A program made the translations under genes and the position numbers. Below, piece after piece: positions 9,117 through 18,341 of a stretch of DNA of 64,000 nt (its first letter is position 1; each line of letters opens with the position of its first letter). The stretch comes from Algibacter sp. L1A34 (lineage in GTDB: Bacteria; Bacteroidota; Bacteroidia; Flavobacteriales; Flavobacteriaceae), in contig NZ_CP047029.1 in the NCBI RefSeq assembly GCF_009796805.1, positions 2,902,001 to 2,966,000 of the forward strand. The letters are read 5' to 3'. Below the pieces are notes generated by a model. The model ran no database searches, was not told the DNA's origin, and saw only the letters and a list, made by a program, of their open reading frames with translations.

Positions 9117-10033
9117 TGAGTTTCGAGTATGCTATAATTGTAAAAAATAAAACTCGACTTGAATCGCTTATTGAAAGATTTAACACTAAGGCTCAGGCAA
9201 AGTTTTACATTGAAAGACTTGGAGGAAACTTTGAAGAATATGAAATCGAAGATGAAATATTTAGACATTCATTAAATTCTCTGCAAACTCAATTGTCAAA
9301 AGTTATAAAAAATAAAACGATTGATAGACAATTTGTTTCTTCCTATATTTTCTCAGCTAAGAACATAATTATTGTAATAGGGCAAGATGGACTTGTAGCT
9401 AATACTGCTAAGTATTCTGTTAACTTACCCATTATAGCTGTAAATCCAGATACAGATAGGTATGATGGAATATTGTTGCCATTTAATATTTCAAACTTTA
9501 TTCAAGGTGTAGAAAATGTATTAACAAATAAATACAACTCTAAAATTATGAATTTTGCAGAAGCAAAATTAAATGATGGGCAAAGATTATTAGCTTTTAA
9601 TGATTTATTTATAGGAGCTTCTTCTCACGTTTCAGCACGATATAAATTAACTTTTAATAACAAGACCGAGCAACATTCTTCAAGTGGAATTATAGTATCT
9701 ACTCCAGCAGGAGCAACAGGGTGGTTGAGTTCAATTTTTAATATGGCTTATGGTGTTGCAAATTTGTTTGAGAAAAACTTAACCATAAAACACCCTAAAC
9801 TAAAAGATAAAGATTTACTTTTTGCTGTAAGAGAACCTTTTAAAAGTATTCGAACTCAAACGGAAATATCCGCAGGAGTAATACGTAACAATACTTTAAA
9901 AATAGAATCTTTTATGCCAAATAATGGAATAATATTTAGTGACGGTGTTGAAAAAGATTTTTTGAATTTTAATAGTGGTTCTATAGCAACAATTGGAATA
10001 GCTAAAGAAACCGCAAACATTGTGCAGAAATAA
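9116..10033 (+). CDS. NAD-kinase-fold protein coupled to an SPFH protein
   Basis: 305 residues. The first 75 or so are a small alpha/beta domain ('FNTKAQAKFYIERLGGNFEE') not seen in housekeeping NadK. The remainder follows the ATP-NAD kinase fold: 'IGQDGLVANT' (89-97) at the GGDG position, keeping the catalytic Asp91 but with Gln for the second Gly; 'FNDLFIG' (161-167) at the NE/D motif; 'STPAGATGW' (195-203) at the STPTGSTAY motif; and 'FSDGVEKDF' near 275 at the 'DG' strand. All core motifs are recognisable, so it may phosphorylate or bind a nucleotide or lipid, but the altered GGDG and TGSTAY motifs make ordinary NAD phosphorylation uncertain. Its start overlaps the SPFH stop by one base. 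The housekeeping nadK is expected elsewhere in the genome. Confidence 0.82.
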   Translation: MSFEYAIIVKNKTRLESLIERFNTKAQAKFYIERLGGNFEEYEIEDEIFRHSLNSLQTQLSKVIKNKTIDRQFVSSYIFSAKNIIIVIGQDGLVANTAKYSVNLPIIAVNPDTDRYDGILLPFNISNFIQGVENVLTNKYNSKIMNFAEAKLNDGQRLLAFNDLFIGASSHVSARYKLTFNNKTEQHSSSGIIVSTPAGATGWLSSIFNMAYGVANLFEKNLTIKHPKLKDKDLLFAVREPFKSIRTQTEISAGVIRNNTLKIESFMPNNGIIFSDGVEKDFLNFNSGSIATIGIAKETANIVQK

Positions 10034-10139
10034 TGTTATACAAAAAGTATTAAATCTAAATTCGGTATGTGTTTACAAAGTGATTCCATTAAATGCAAAA
10101 GTAAGTGTGTTTTACCTTGTAAAGGCTATAGTCAAAAGC

Positions 10140-10514
10140 ATGATAAAAATATTAAAAAAACTTAGCTGGTTAATTATTTATTTACTGTTCAATGCAGTTA
10201 TATTTTTTATCGAAATACATGTGTTATTTAAAAAGAATGATACAAATTATAGCAGTAATAGTGGGTTTAGCTTATTAGATCAATTCTTTAATATTCTTGA
10301 AGGATTTGCAATAGTTGGTTTTGTATATGCAGCTGTAGGTTTAACTATAGTATCATTTATGCTATTTATACCATTACAGATTTATTATATAGAAGTAAAA
10401 TACAAAAACAATAAGAACAAATTTTGGTTTAGCTTATTAGTATCTTTCTCTGTAGTAATCATTTTAAAATTGATTTTACATTGTTGGAGGTTTGTTGATT
10501 TAAATTATTTATAG
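10140..10514 (+). CDS. Small membrane protein of unknown function
   Basis: 124 residues from the ATG at 10140. The frame stays open back to 10020, but that extension overlaps the previous gene and is not membrane-like, so I prefer the internal ATG. There are three clear hydrophobic segments (about 8-28, 50-78 and 92-115), with a loop rich in N and S between the first two. I recognise no family. It starts 106 bp after the NAD-kinase-like gene in the same direction and could be a third member of that module, or simply a neighbour. Base composition is as AT-rich as the module. Confidence 0.6.
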   Translation: MIKILKKLSWLIIYLLFNAVIFFIEIHVLFKKNDTNYSSNSGFSLLDQFFNILEGFAIVGFVYAAVGLTIVSFMLFIPLQIYYIEVKYKNNKNKFWFSLLVSFSVVIILKLILHCWRFVDLNYL

Positions 10515-10649
10515 AGCTGTTTCCTTAAACGGAATAAATATTATCAAGATTTTAAATAGGAAAGATATTTTAATCGTATTTAAATCCTATTTTCGTTAAA
10601 ATATCACCTATTTATCAATAAAGTTTAATCCCCAAATTACTTTAACCAA

Positions 10650-12611
10650 ATGAAAAACAGAATTACAATTTTGAATAAGAAGATTATAGTATCAATGTCT
10701 TTTATCTTCTTATTTACAAGTATCAATACATTTTCTCAAGAAGAAATTTATGTAGACAATCAATTAAGCTCCCCTTGTTTAGGAACATATTCAATTAGTA
10801 ATCGCGATTGTACGGGTAGCGACGGTAATGCTTATAATACATTAGCAGGTGCCGCAGCAGTTGCTTCTGCCGGCGATACTGTTTTTATTCGTGAAGGTGT
10901 TTTTACCTCTCAGTTAAAGCCTATAAATTCTGGTACAGCTATAGATAGAATAATTTATAAAAACTATGAAAACGAAGAAGTTTTGATTACAGGAGTATCG
11001 CTTTCACCTGCAGTTTTTATTTATGAAGTCGATTATATTACAATAGAAGGCTTAAATATTGAGAATGTGAGAAGATGGTTAAATGTCTTAGGAGCCAACA
11101 ATATTATATTAAAAAATAATACATTTAAAGATGCTTTAGATTCTGGTGGTAGTTCTAAAACAGGATTATTTTTTCAAAACTCAGATTACAATAGAATTAC
11201 AAATAATGTAATAGATAATTCAACTCAGGATAATATAGGGTTAGTTCAATCTAATTATAATTTAATTGATAATAATACAATAACTCGAGCTGAACACGTT
11301 TTATGGACTATTAAGTGTAGTAATTATAATGTAATTAGAGAAAATTATTTTCATAATGAACTACAGAAAATAGGAGAAGTTTACGATTGCGATAATGTTG
11401 GGCATGGAGATTCTCCATACAATAAAATTACTTCGCTTAACGATACAAAGCATAACGTAATAGAGCATAATATATTTGCTTTTACCACTTCGCCTGTTAA
11501 TGCATCACCTTATTCAGGCATTCAATATGCTGGTCAAAACGGTATTATTAGAAATAATGTATTTTACGATTGTCAAGGCCCTCCAATATCTTTAACCTTA
11601 TATTCTGATGAAGCTACTTTTAATTATGGAAATAGAATCTATAATAATGATTTTTATAACAATGAATTTGGTGCAATAGACATATCTGGATCGACATCTC
11701 ATACATTCAGTGATCAGGAAATTAAAAACAACATTCTTTTTAAGAACAAGTTTATTCAGAGAGATACACGTTGGTCATGGTATACAGAACTTAATAATAA
11801 GCCTGTTCAGGTTTTTACTGGTAGAACTACAGATGTAATATTAGATAATAATAATATCTTTAATTCGGAAATAGATGAATTATATACCATAGCGTATGGT
11901 AGTCGTAATTCTTCGTCTAACCCAGATTCTAAATCTTTAACTTGGTGGGAAACCAATTATCCACAGTTATTTTTAAATAGTCTTCAAGTTAATCCAAACT
12001 TTGTAGATGCATCGGTTTATAATTTTAATTTATCAGAAGGTAGCCCAATGATTGATGCTGGTGGTTTTCTTACTGTAACTTCTTCATCAGGAAGTGGCAA
12101 AACAATGGTAGTTGCAGATGCTTCTTATTTTGTTGATGATTTTGGTATTGCCGATTTTACTGGAGATACAATACAATTAGAAGGTCAAAATGAAAGGGCT
12201 GTTATAACGAGCATAAATTATGGAACTAACACGCTAACGTTAGATGTTGCGTTAACTTGGAGTTCTGGTCAGAAATTAAGTAGATCGTATAGCGGAACTG
12301 CTCCTGATGTTGGTGCATTTGAATATGATAACGGAAGTTCTTTAGGTATAGAATTAGAATATGATGATTCGAATTTTAAAATGTATCCTAATCCAACAAC
12401 GTCTATAGTTACAGTAGAATTAAGTACTATCGGAAGTAGTAATATCACTAGTTTATCTATTCTTAATTTATTAGGCGCTACACTTTATAATAGTTCTATA
12501 GATAATAAAAAAGTTGTTGAGTTTGATATGAAGGATTTACCTAATGGTGTTTATTTATTAAAAATTAATACAGAAAGTAAACAGATGATAAAAAGAATTG
12601 TGAAAAACTAA
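10650..12611 (+). CDS. T9SS-secreted right-handed parallel beta-helix protein
   Basis: 653 residues. A signal peptide (about 1-29, ending 'NTFSQ') is followed by a domain beginning 'EEIYVDNQLSS' and 'YNTLAGAAAVASAGDTVFIREGVF', the typical opening of DUF1565/right-handed beta-helix proteins. Then come many N-rich rungs ('NIILKNNTF', 'NRITNNVIDNS', 'NGIIRNNVFYDC'). After the helix (to about 555) the C-terminal 75 residues form a type A T9SS sorting domain: 'MYPNPTTSIVTVEL', 'LPNGVYLLKI', final 'IKRIVKN'. Such helices often bind or cleave acidic polysaccharides (lyase families), but I cannot point to catalytic residues. It should be surface-attached or released. A 16-bp hairpin follows. Confidence 0.88.
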   Translation: MKNRITILNKKIIVSMSFIFLFTSINTFSQEEIYVDNQLSSPCLGTYSISNRDCTGSDGNAYNTLAGAAAVASAGDTVFIREGVFTSQLKPINSGTAIDRIIYKNYENEEVLITGVSLSPAVFIYEVDYITIEGLNIENVRRWLNVLGANNIILKNNTFKDALDSGGSSKTGLFFQNSDYNRITNNVIDNSTQDNIGLVQSNYNLIDNNTITRAEHVLWTIKCSNYNVIRENYFHNELQKIGEVYDCDNVGHGDSPYNKITSLNDTKHNVIEHNIFAFTTSPVNASPYSGIQYAGQNGIIRNNVFYDCQGPPISLTLYSDEATFNYGNRIYNNDFYNNEFGAIDISGSTSHTFSDQEIKNNILFKNKFIQRDTRWSWYTELNNKPVQVFTGRTTDVILDNNNIFNSEIDELYTIAYGSRNSSSNPDSKSLTWWETNYPQLFLNSLQVNPNFVDASVYNFNLSEGSPMIDAGGFLTVTSSSGSGKTMVVADASYFVDDFGIADFTGDTIQLEGQNERAVITSINYGTNTLTLDVALTWSSGQKLSRSYSGTAPDVGAFEYDNGSSLGIELEYDDSNFKMYPNPTTSIVTVELSTIGSSNITSLSILNLLGATLYNSSIDNKKVVEFDMKDLPNGVYLLKINTESKQMIKRIVKN

Positions 12612-12713
12612 ACTAATCGATTGGTATTCTTAATTTTTATTAAATAAAGATGTCGATAACTAATTTTAGTGATAGTACATTTTACAAATAAAAACCAAGA
12701 AATATCTCCAGCA

Positions 12714-12756
12714 AATAATGCTCAAAAATGCAAATACCATATTTTTGAGCATTATT
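12714..12756. terminator. Hairpin terminator between convergent beta-helix and TRIC-like genes
   Basis: A perfect 16-bp stem (12714-12729, AATAATGCTCAAAAAT, with 12741-12756) around an 11-nt loop, midway between two convergent genes. There is no long T-run, but the flanks are AT-rich. Confidence 0.7.
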
Positions 12757-12861
12757 CTTATAGAATATTTAGAGGAATTGAATTTATATTAAAATAGTTT
12801 TTTTTTAATGTATTAGGTCATTAATAAAAGTTAGTTTTCAAATAAAAAAAAATCAGAATAA

Positions 12862-13467
12862 TTATCCTTTTGCATAAATTTTTGGCAATGAAATTTTGAA
12901 TTTCACAGCTAATAATCTTGTTATTGCGACCACAACACCAGAAATAACAAATACCCAATTATCCTGAATAGGGAATTCACTTAGAACGAAATAAGTAATG
13001 CCTCCTAAAATACAGGCTGTAGCATAAATTTCTTCTCTAAAAATCACTGGAATTTCGTTGCATAAAATATCACGCATTACTCCACCAAAACTAGCTGTCA
13101 TGGTACCTAATGAAATACAAATAAAAGGGTGAAGTCCGGCTTCCATTCCTTTTTGTATACCAACAAGAGTGTAAATACTTATGCCAATAGTATCGAATAA
13201 AAATAAAGATGTACGCAGATAATTAATTTTAGTTCTAAGAATAATAGCCACTACTGAAGACGCTAAAATAATATAGGTATATGTAATGTTTTGCATCCAG
13301 GTTACAGGAGTGTTTCCAATAAGTAAATCGCGAAGTGTACCTCCACCTACAGCGGTTACGAAAGCAATAATTAAAATGCCAAATAAGTCCATTTTTTTAT
13401 TAATGGCAATTAATACTCCAGAAATGGAAAAGGCAATAACTCCTAAGATATCGATGATGTATATCAT
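12862..13467 (-). CDS. TRIC/YadS-YicG family membrane protein (UPF0126 repeats)
   Basis: 201 residues with about seven membrane helices, made of two repeats of the PF03458 type. The glycine-rich kinks 'VGGGTLRDLLIG' (about 41-52) and 'FGGVMRDILCNEIP' (about 127-140) are the signature GG-x-x-R-D motifs. Family members are trimeric cation channels, and some are annotated as glycine transporters; nothing here selects one function. The inner membrane is the likely location. The start is an ATG at 13467, and copy 2 of the dispersed repeat begins 30 bp upstream of it. Confidence 0.9.
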   Translation of the reverse strand: MIYIIDILGVIAFSISGVLIAINKKMDLFGILIIAFVTAVGGGTLRDLLIGNTPVTWMQNITYTYIILASSVVAIILRTKINYLRTSLFLFDTIGISIYTLVGIQKGMEAGLHPFICISLGTMTASFGGVMRDILCNEIPVIFREEIYATACILGGITYFVLSEFPIQDNWVFVISGVVVAITRLLAVKFKISLPKIYAKG

Positions 13468-13496
13468 AATTACTAATTATAAGTTAAGCCTAATTT

Positions 13497-13596
13497 CGCG
13501 TTAGGGATTAAGGCATTGTTGAAGCTCTTTTTGTGTTGTTGCACCTATGCAACATAAAAAAGCGACTGCCGAAAGCCCGACCCTTGTGGTAACGCC
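13497..13596 (-). repeat. Dispersed hairpin repeat, copy 2 (minus orientation)
   Basis: Read on the minus strand it runs GGCGTTACCACAAGGGTCGG, then CTTTCGGCAGTCGCTTTTTT, an internal hairpin (GTTGCATAGGTGCAAC), and ends AATCCCTAACGCG, about 100 bp in all. It matches copy 3 at both ends. The outer ends (GCGTTA and TAACGC) are inverted repeats of each other. Confidence 0.8.
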
Positions 13597-13710
13597 AAAA
13601 AAGGTTTGCAAAATTAGTCTATTTTAGAACTTTAATGGTGTTTGATTTTGATATTTTTCGACTTTAAATAAATGATTTTTACTGCTAGTCTCCTATAATA
13701 AATTATCAAT

Positions 13711-14457
13711 CTACATGTTTTGAGTATAATAATTATAATCTTTCATGATAACATCTATAAACTCCATGTCGGTTTTTTGTTTCACTTCTTTTATATCGAC
13801 TACTTCAATAAGTTTTTTACGCAGTTTTATTAAAGTTGGATAATCATGAGATGCTTTTGCGGTGGTGAATGTTTCTTTTATAATTCGTGCATCATTATCC
13901 GATAATTTTATCACGTTCGGGTAGGTGGGTTTATAATCGTCGGATAAGTTTTCGAGTATGGTATGGCTAATATTTACCTTATTACTAAGTGTGATAACGG
14001 ATGTTCCTGCTGTAATATCGCCCAATCTTTGGTTTTTGTTACTCGAGATTATGGATATTAATGCTACAACACCGCTGAGCATATTTAAATCGATAATGCG
14101 AAAAAACCAACGAATTAAAAAATCGGCCAGTGTTGCTTGGTAACCATCAATTTTTACTACTTTTATTTTTAAAATACGTTTGCCAAGTGTTTGTCCGTCG
14201 AGAAGAGTTTCAAAAACTAAAGTGTACAAAATTACTGGTAAATAGCATGTTACGTAAATGGCGCCTTTAGACCAATTATCCATGTCTTGAATTAAATCGG
14301 GGACATTAAATAGATTAAAAAGGAGTTGATAAACTACAATAATGTAGGCTATTTTTATAATCCAATCGATACCATATGCCAAGATGCGCTCTCCAACGCT
14401 GGCAGCTGTAAAATTTATATTAACATTTTGTGTGGTATTTATTTGTAACTCTACCAT
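13711..14457 (-). CDS. RDD family membrane protein
   Basis: 248 residues from the ATG at 14457, beginning 'MVELQINTTQNVNINF'. A start 13 codons further upstream would overlap the divergent gene and add a non-conserved tail. The RDD domain (about 15-160) has three membrane helices; the family motif appears as 'GERILAYGIDWIIK', and a later strand reads 'GQTLGKRILKIKVV'. The C-terminal 80 residues are cytoplasmic and unassigned. RDD proteins are inner-membrane proteins sometimes linked to ion exchange. It is divergent, by 23 bp, from the SpoIIM-like/MoxR operon, an association common in Bacteroidota, so it probably works with that system. Confidence 0.87.
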   Translation of the reverse strand: MVELQINTTQNVNINFTAASVGERILAYGIDWIIKIAYIIVVYQLLFNLFNVPDLIQDMDNWSKGAIYVTCYLPVILYTLVFETLLDGQTLGKRILKIKVVKIDGYQATLADFLIRWFFRIIDLNMLSGVVALISIISSNKNQRLGDITAGTSVITLSNKVNISHTILENLSDDYKPTYPNVIKLSDNDARIIKETFTTAKASHDYPTLIKLRKKLIEVVDIKEVKQKTDMEFIDVIMKDYNYYTQNM

Positions 14458-14480
14458 GAATTGTTTTAATTTGGTTAACA

Positions 14481-15458
14481 ATGAGAGAAGTTGCATTTAT
14501 CAAACAAAACAAAGAAAAGTGGCTGGATTTTGAAAAAGCTATTTTTGGAAAAACTTTAAAGAACCCAGATGAATTAGCATCTCTTTATATTCATTTGGTA
14601 AACGATCTATCTTACGCTCAAACCTATTATCCCAAAAGTAAAACAATTCTTTATTTAAACAACTTAGCAGCCAAAGCTTTTCAGAAAATTTATAAAACAA
14701 AACGCGAAGACACCAATAGATTCGTACAGTTTTGGAAGGTTGAAGTGCCTTTAATTGTTTACGAAAATAGGCGATATGTGCTTTATGCCTTCGCAATTTT
14801 TTTAACTTTTGTGGGTATTGGAGCTTTATCTGCTGCTTTTGATGATTCTTTTGTGCGCCTTATTTTAGGCGATCATTATGTAAATATGACTCTCGAAAAT
14901 ATTGAAAAAGGCGATCCTGTGGCTGTTTATAAAAGCGGTAGTAACTGGGGAAGTTTTATTGGCATTACGCTCAATAATTTATATGTAGGTATTAAGTCTT
15001 TTATATTTGGTGTTTTTGGCGGTATTGGCACGGGATATATATTGCTAAGCAACGGTATTATGTTGGGGGCTTTTCAGTTTATGTTTCAAAAGCATGGCGT
15101 ATTATGGGAAAGTGTTCGTGGTATTTGGATTCATGGCGCTATGGAAATTTTTGCCATTGTTATAGAAGGTGCAGCTGGTTTAATTTTAGGAGCAAGTATC
15201 TTATTTCCAAAAACATATTCTAGAGTTACAAGCTTTAAAATGGGTATGAAGGATGGGGTTAAAATTTTAATTAGCACCTTTCCGTTTACTATTGCAGCAG
15301 GATTTCTAGAAGGTTTTGTAACACGATATTCTAATATAATGCCCAATTGGTTATCGGTTGGTATTATTTTAATTACACTAAGTATTATTTCTTTTTACTA
15401 TTTAATTTACCCATTTATTTTGAATAAAAAATTTAGAAAAGCACATGGAATTATATAG
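14481..15458 (+). CDS. SpoIIM-like (stage II sporulation protein M family) membrane protein
   Basis: 325 residues. The first 95 or so are cytoplasmic ('MREVAFIKQNKEKWLDFEKAI'). Then come about six membrane segments with the family-typical glycine-rich run 'FIFGVFGGIGTGYILLSNG' and 'GIWIHGAMEIFAIVIEGAAG'. The name derives from a Bacillus sporulation protein, but in non-sporulating Bacteroidota it accompanies RDD, DUF58 and MoxR genes, and no sporulation is implied. It is the first gene of a six-gene operon; its end overlaps the next start by 14 bp. It is probably a membrane component of a complex handled by the MoxR ATPase. Confidence 0.88.
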   Translation: MREVAFIKQNKEKWLDFEKAIFGKTLKNPDELASLYIHLVNDLSYAQTYYPKSKTILYLNNLAAKAFQKIYKTKREDTNRFVQFWKVEVPLIVYENRRYVLYAFAIFLTFVGIGALSAAFDDSFVRLILGDHYVNMTLENIEKGDPVAVYKSGSNWGSFIGITLNNLYVGIKSFIFGVFGGIGTGYILLSNGIMLGAFQFMFQKHGVLWESVRGIWIHGAMEIFAIVIEGAAGLILGASILFPKTYSRVTSFKMGMKDGVKILISTFPFTIAAGFLEGFVTRYSNIMPNWLSVGIILITLSIISFYYLIYPFILNKKFRKAHGII

Positions 15459-16386
15459 ATCACGAGGTTTTAGCGAGTTTTTTCAAGATACTTTTTCGTT
15501 TATTAAACAAAACGGGAAACACTTTTTTAGAGAATATTTTATTGTAAACGGTATCTTTTTGTTGGTTTTGGCAGTTTTAGGCTATTTCTTCACAAAATTT
15601 TATACCGATTTTATTTTTGGAAATATTTTAAACAACAAAAGCACCACGGCTTTAGATGATTATATGAACGATAATTTCGTTTTGTTTTTAGCCATTTTAG
15701 CGATATTCTTAATAGTTGCTATGGTTGCAGGTATTGTTTCTTACGCTTTTCCGTTTATTTATTTGAAATTATATAACCACAAGGGAGGAACAAATTTTGA
15801 AACACGAGATATTTTACGTAGTTATAAAAGCAATATTAGTAAATTATTTATTTTTATTCTTTGCTGTATAGCCATTTCAATCCCCATGTTAATCTTATTT
15901 GTAATTGGAGCCTTCGTTTTAACAATTACCATTATAGGTATTATGGCAATTCCTCTTTTAGTTGGTGCTTTCATGCTATTTTATGGCATGGCTTTAATGG
16001 AGTATTTAGAAGGTGATAAAGGTATTTGGGATTGTTTTGCTTATTCATGGGATTTATTAAAATCTAAGTTTTGGGCGGCCGTTGGTAGCGTTGGTTTGTT
16101 TTATTTAATAATTTACATAATCCAAAATATAATCTCCATTATTCCTTATTTTTTTGGAATGGCAAGTATGTTTACTACCGTTCAAGACGGAAGTGCTAAT
16201 GCGCAAGATGTTGGAGCAACCATGACGGTTGTTATGCTTATCGTCTTCTTTTTAACCTTTTTTGTGAGTGCTATTTTAGGAAATGTTGTGCAACTTAATC
16301 AAGGTGTTGTTTTTTATAGTTTGAAAGAAGAAAAAGAGAATATAAACACCAAAAGTGTTATAGATCAAATTGGTTCGGGTGAGTAG
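15445..16386 (+). CDS. Multi-pass membrane protein of the MoxR operon
   Basis: 313 residues with five to six hydrophobic segments (about 30-50, 85-110, 128-150, 150-175, 205-230 and 255-280) and a charged N-terminal 'MELYRSRGFSEFFQDTF'. I recognise no specific domain; it looks like the glycerophosphoryl-diester-phosphodiesterase-membrane/DUF4013-type helical proteins often found at this place in Bacteroidota MoxR clusters. Its start lies inside the last codons of the SpoIIM-like gene, and its end overlaps the DUF4129 gene, so translation is coupled. It probably belongs to the same membrane complex. Confidence 0.75.
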   Translation: MELYRSRGFSEFFQDTFSFIKQNGKHFFREYFIVNGIFLLVLAVLGYFFTKFYTDFIFGNILNNKSTTALDDYMNDNFVLFLAILAIFLIVAMVAGIVSYAFPFIYLKLYNHKGGTNFETRDILRSYKSNISKLFIFILCCIAISIPMLILFVIGAFVLTITIIGIMAIPLLVGAFMLFYGMALMEYLEGDKGIWDCFAYSWDLLKSKFWAAVGSVGLFYLIIYIIQNIISIIPYFFGMASMFTTVQDGSANAQDVGATMTVVMLIVFFLTFFVSAILGNVVQLNQGVVFYSLKEEKENINTKSVIDQIGSGE

Positions 16387-17146
16387 AAAGCAATATTTAC
16401 ATATCGTTTTGTTAGTATTCGGACTGTTTTTTTATTCTGAAACTATTTCGGCCAAGAGCTTCACAACTTTTGAGACGGTTTTAGTAGAACAGGATAGTTT
16501 GCAAATTGATACAGCATCTGTTGAAAAACGACATTTCGAAAATTTAAAAACTCTTTATACAGGTGAAGATTATGTTTACGATCGTACGGTTGAAAGTTCT
16601 GGCTGGTGGACACGATTTAAACAATGGTTGAGTGAGTTTCTTAGAGATTTCTTTAAAATGAAAGGTGAAAAGCAATCGTCTGCATTTACCGATATTGCTC
16701 TTAAAATAGGAGCTGTTGCAGTTATACTATTAGTGATTTTCTTCATTTTTAAAGCAGTCATGAATAGTGAAGGTAAATGGGTTTTCGGGAAAGGTTCCGA
16801 TAAAAACATTATCCCTGTTAGCGATATTGAAGCCAATATTCATGCTACAGATTTTAAAACCCTTATTGCTTCCGCGGAAGCAGAACATAATTACAGATTA
16901 GCAATTCGATATTACTATTTGTGGCTTTTAAAGGATTTAACTAATGCTGAAATTATTGAATACGATGTTGAAAAAACAAACAGCGATTATCAAAATGAAA
17001 TATCTACAAAGTCTTTAAAAGATGGTTTTTCATATACATCATATTTGTACAATTATATTTGGTATGGCGAGTTTGACGTTAATGAAAACGAGTTCAATAA
17101 AGCTAAAGATGCTTTTATTCAATTTTTAAAATCGATAAAAGCATGA
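16379..17146 (+). CDS. DUF4129 domain membrane protein
   Basis: 255 residues if read from GTG at 16379; a TTG at 16370 is the alternative, and no ATG is available before the signal or anchor segment 'YLHIVLLVFGLFFYSETISA'. An extracytoplasmic stretch is followed by one membrane helix (about 120-140). A cytoplasmic C-terminal DUF4129 domain carries 'ASAEAEHNYRLAIRYYYLWLLKDL', the helix that defines the family. In other bacteria DUF4129 can be fused to transglutaminase-like domains in MoxR/DUF58 loci. It overlaps the upstream gene by 8 bp and the downstream gene by 4 bp (ATGA). Confidence 0.85.
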   Translation: MSRKQYLHIVLLVFGLFFYSETISAKSFTTFETVLVEQDSLQIDTASVEKRHFENLKTLYTGEDYVYDRTVESSGWWTRFKQWLSEFLRDFFKMKGEKQSSAFTDIALKIGAVAVILLVIFFIFKAVMNSEGKWVFGKGSDKNIIPVSDIEANIHATDFKTLIASAEAEHNYRLAIRYYYLWLLKDLTNAEIIEYDVEKTNSDYQNEISTKSLKDGFSYTSYLYNYIWYGEFDVNENEFNKAKDAFIQFLKSIKA

Positions 17147-18339
17147 ACAAAACGGTAAAAATATATATAGTTTTGCTCATCCTTCTTTTTGCAGGAGCAA
17201 CAGCCATTGAGTTTTCTAGGGAAAAGCCAATTAATTGGGACCGAACGTTTAATGAAACTCATAAAATACCATACGGTACATTTATTTTTTACGATCAGCT
17301 TAAAAATTTATTTCCCGAAAGTACTGTAAAAACTATAAAAACGACACCTTACGAGTATTTCGATGCGCTTTATAATTTTCAAGATAGCATATATGAAACA
17401 AGCGGAACTTATATGGTTATTAATAATTATGCTGGCCTTGATGATGTATCGGCACAAGAATTATTAGATTTTGCAGCACACGGAAATGATGTGTTTATGT
17501 CCTCGCATTTTCCATCTCAAAATATTCAAGACTCATTAGGCGTCGATGTAGAAAGTGATTATAATTTTAAAGGAAAAGCTAATTTAAGTTTTGAAAATAG
17601 CGAGTTTAAAAACGATTCTATTAACATCGAAAAGGGTTTAGGGAATTATTACTTTAAGGAGTTAGATTCTGTTTCAACTACGGTTTTAGGCTATCAAAAA
17701 TTCGATTCTATTCAGCATATAAATTATGTAAAGGTTGAATACGGTGCGGGTAATTTCTATTTGCATCTTCAGCCAATCGTGTTTACCAATTATCATTTGT
17801 TAAAAAAGGATAATAAAAAATATGCCGAAGCTGCACTTTCTTATGTTTCTAACGATACTATTCATTTCGATTCTGTAAACAAAATTGGTAAAGATTTAGG
17901 GAGCTCCCCATTACGTTTTATTCTAAAAACTCCTGCGTTGCGTTGGGCGTGGTTTTTGGCGATATTCACATTAATTTGCTTTATGATTTTTAATGCTAAG
18001 CGTCGTCAGCGTATTGTAAAGACTATAAAACCGAACGAAAATACAACAGTTGCTTTTACAAAAACGATTGGTAATTTGTATTATGAAACTAAGGAACACG
18101 ACACTATTATTGATAAAAAAATCACATACTTTTTAGAATATTTAAGGCGTGAGTATTTTTTAGATACGCAGCTTCTAGACGAAAAATTTATTAAGAATTT
18201 AAGTCTGAAATCGAATAAGAAACAAGACACTATAAAACGATTAATTAATTTAATTTTACAATTGAAAGCCAAACGACATTTAGAAGAGGCCGATTTGTTA
18301 AGGTTAAACAAAGCTATTGAAGCTTTTTATAATAAATAA
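17143..18339 (+). CDS. DUF4350 domain membrane protein
   Basis: 398 residues. An N-terminal membrane anchor (about 5-22) precedes an extracytoplasmic DUF4350-like domain that resembles a degenerate glutamine-amidotransferase/GATase fold ('GTYMVINNYAGLDDVSAQELLDFAAHG'). A second membrane helix follows (about 264-282, 'WAWFLAIFTLICFMIF'), then a basic cytoplasmic tail of about 110 residues. This arrangement is typical of DUF4350 proteins that sit next to MoxR ATPases. The start overlaps the previous stop (ATGA), and the MoxR gene begins 2 bp after its stop. Confidence 0.85.
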   Translation: MNKTVKIYIVLLILLFAGATAIEFSREKPINWDRTFNETHKIPYGTFIFYDQLKNLFPESTVKTIKTTPYEYFDALYNFQDSIYETSGTYMVINNYAGLDDVSAQELLDFAAHGNDVFMSSHFPSQNIQDSLGVDVESDYNFKGKANLSFENSEFKNDSINIEKGLGNYYFKELDSVSTTVLGYQKFDSIQHINYVKVEYGAGNFYLHLQPIVFTNYHLLKKDNKKYAEAALSYVSNDTIHFDSVNKIGKDLGSSPLRFILKTPALRWAWFLAIFTLICFMIFNAKRRQRIVKTIKPNENTTVAFTKTIGNLYYETKEHDTIIDKKITYFLEYLRREYFLDTQLLDEKFIKNLSLKSNKKQDTIKRLINLILQLKAKRHLEEADLLRLNKAIEAFYNK

Positions 18340-18341
18340 TT

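Noticed and set aside
10020-10139. 40-codon N-terminal extension of the small membrane protein
   Set aside because: It overlaps the NAD-kinase-like gene and has no membrane or signal character; the internal ATG at 10140 fits better.
14481-15458. Sporulation-related function for the SpoIIM-like gene
   Set aside because: The name is only historical; no other sporulation genes are present and the neighbourhood is the MoxR/DUF58 type found in non-sporulating bacteria.
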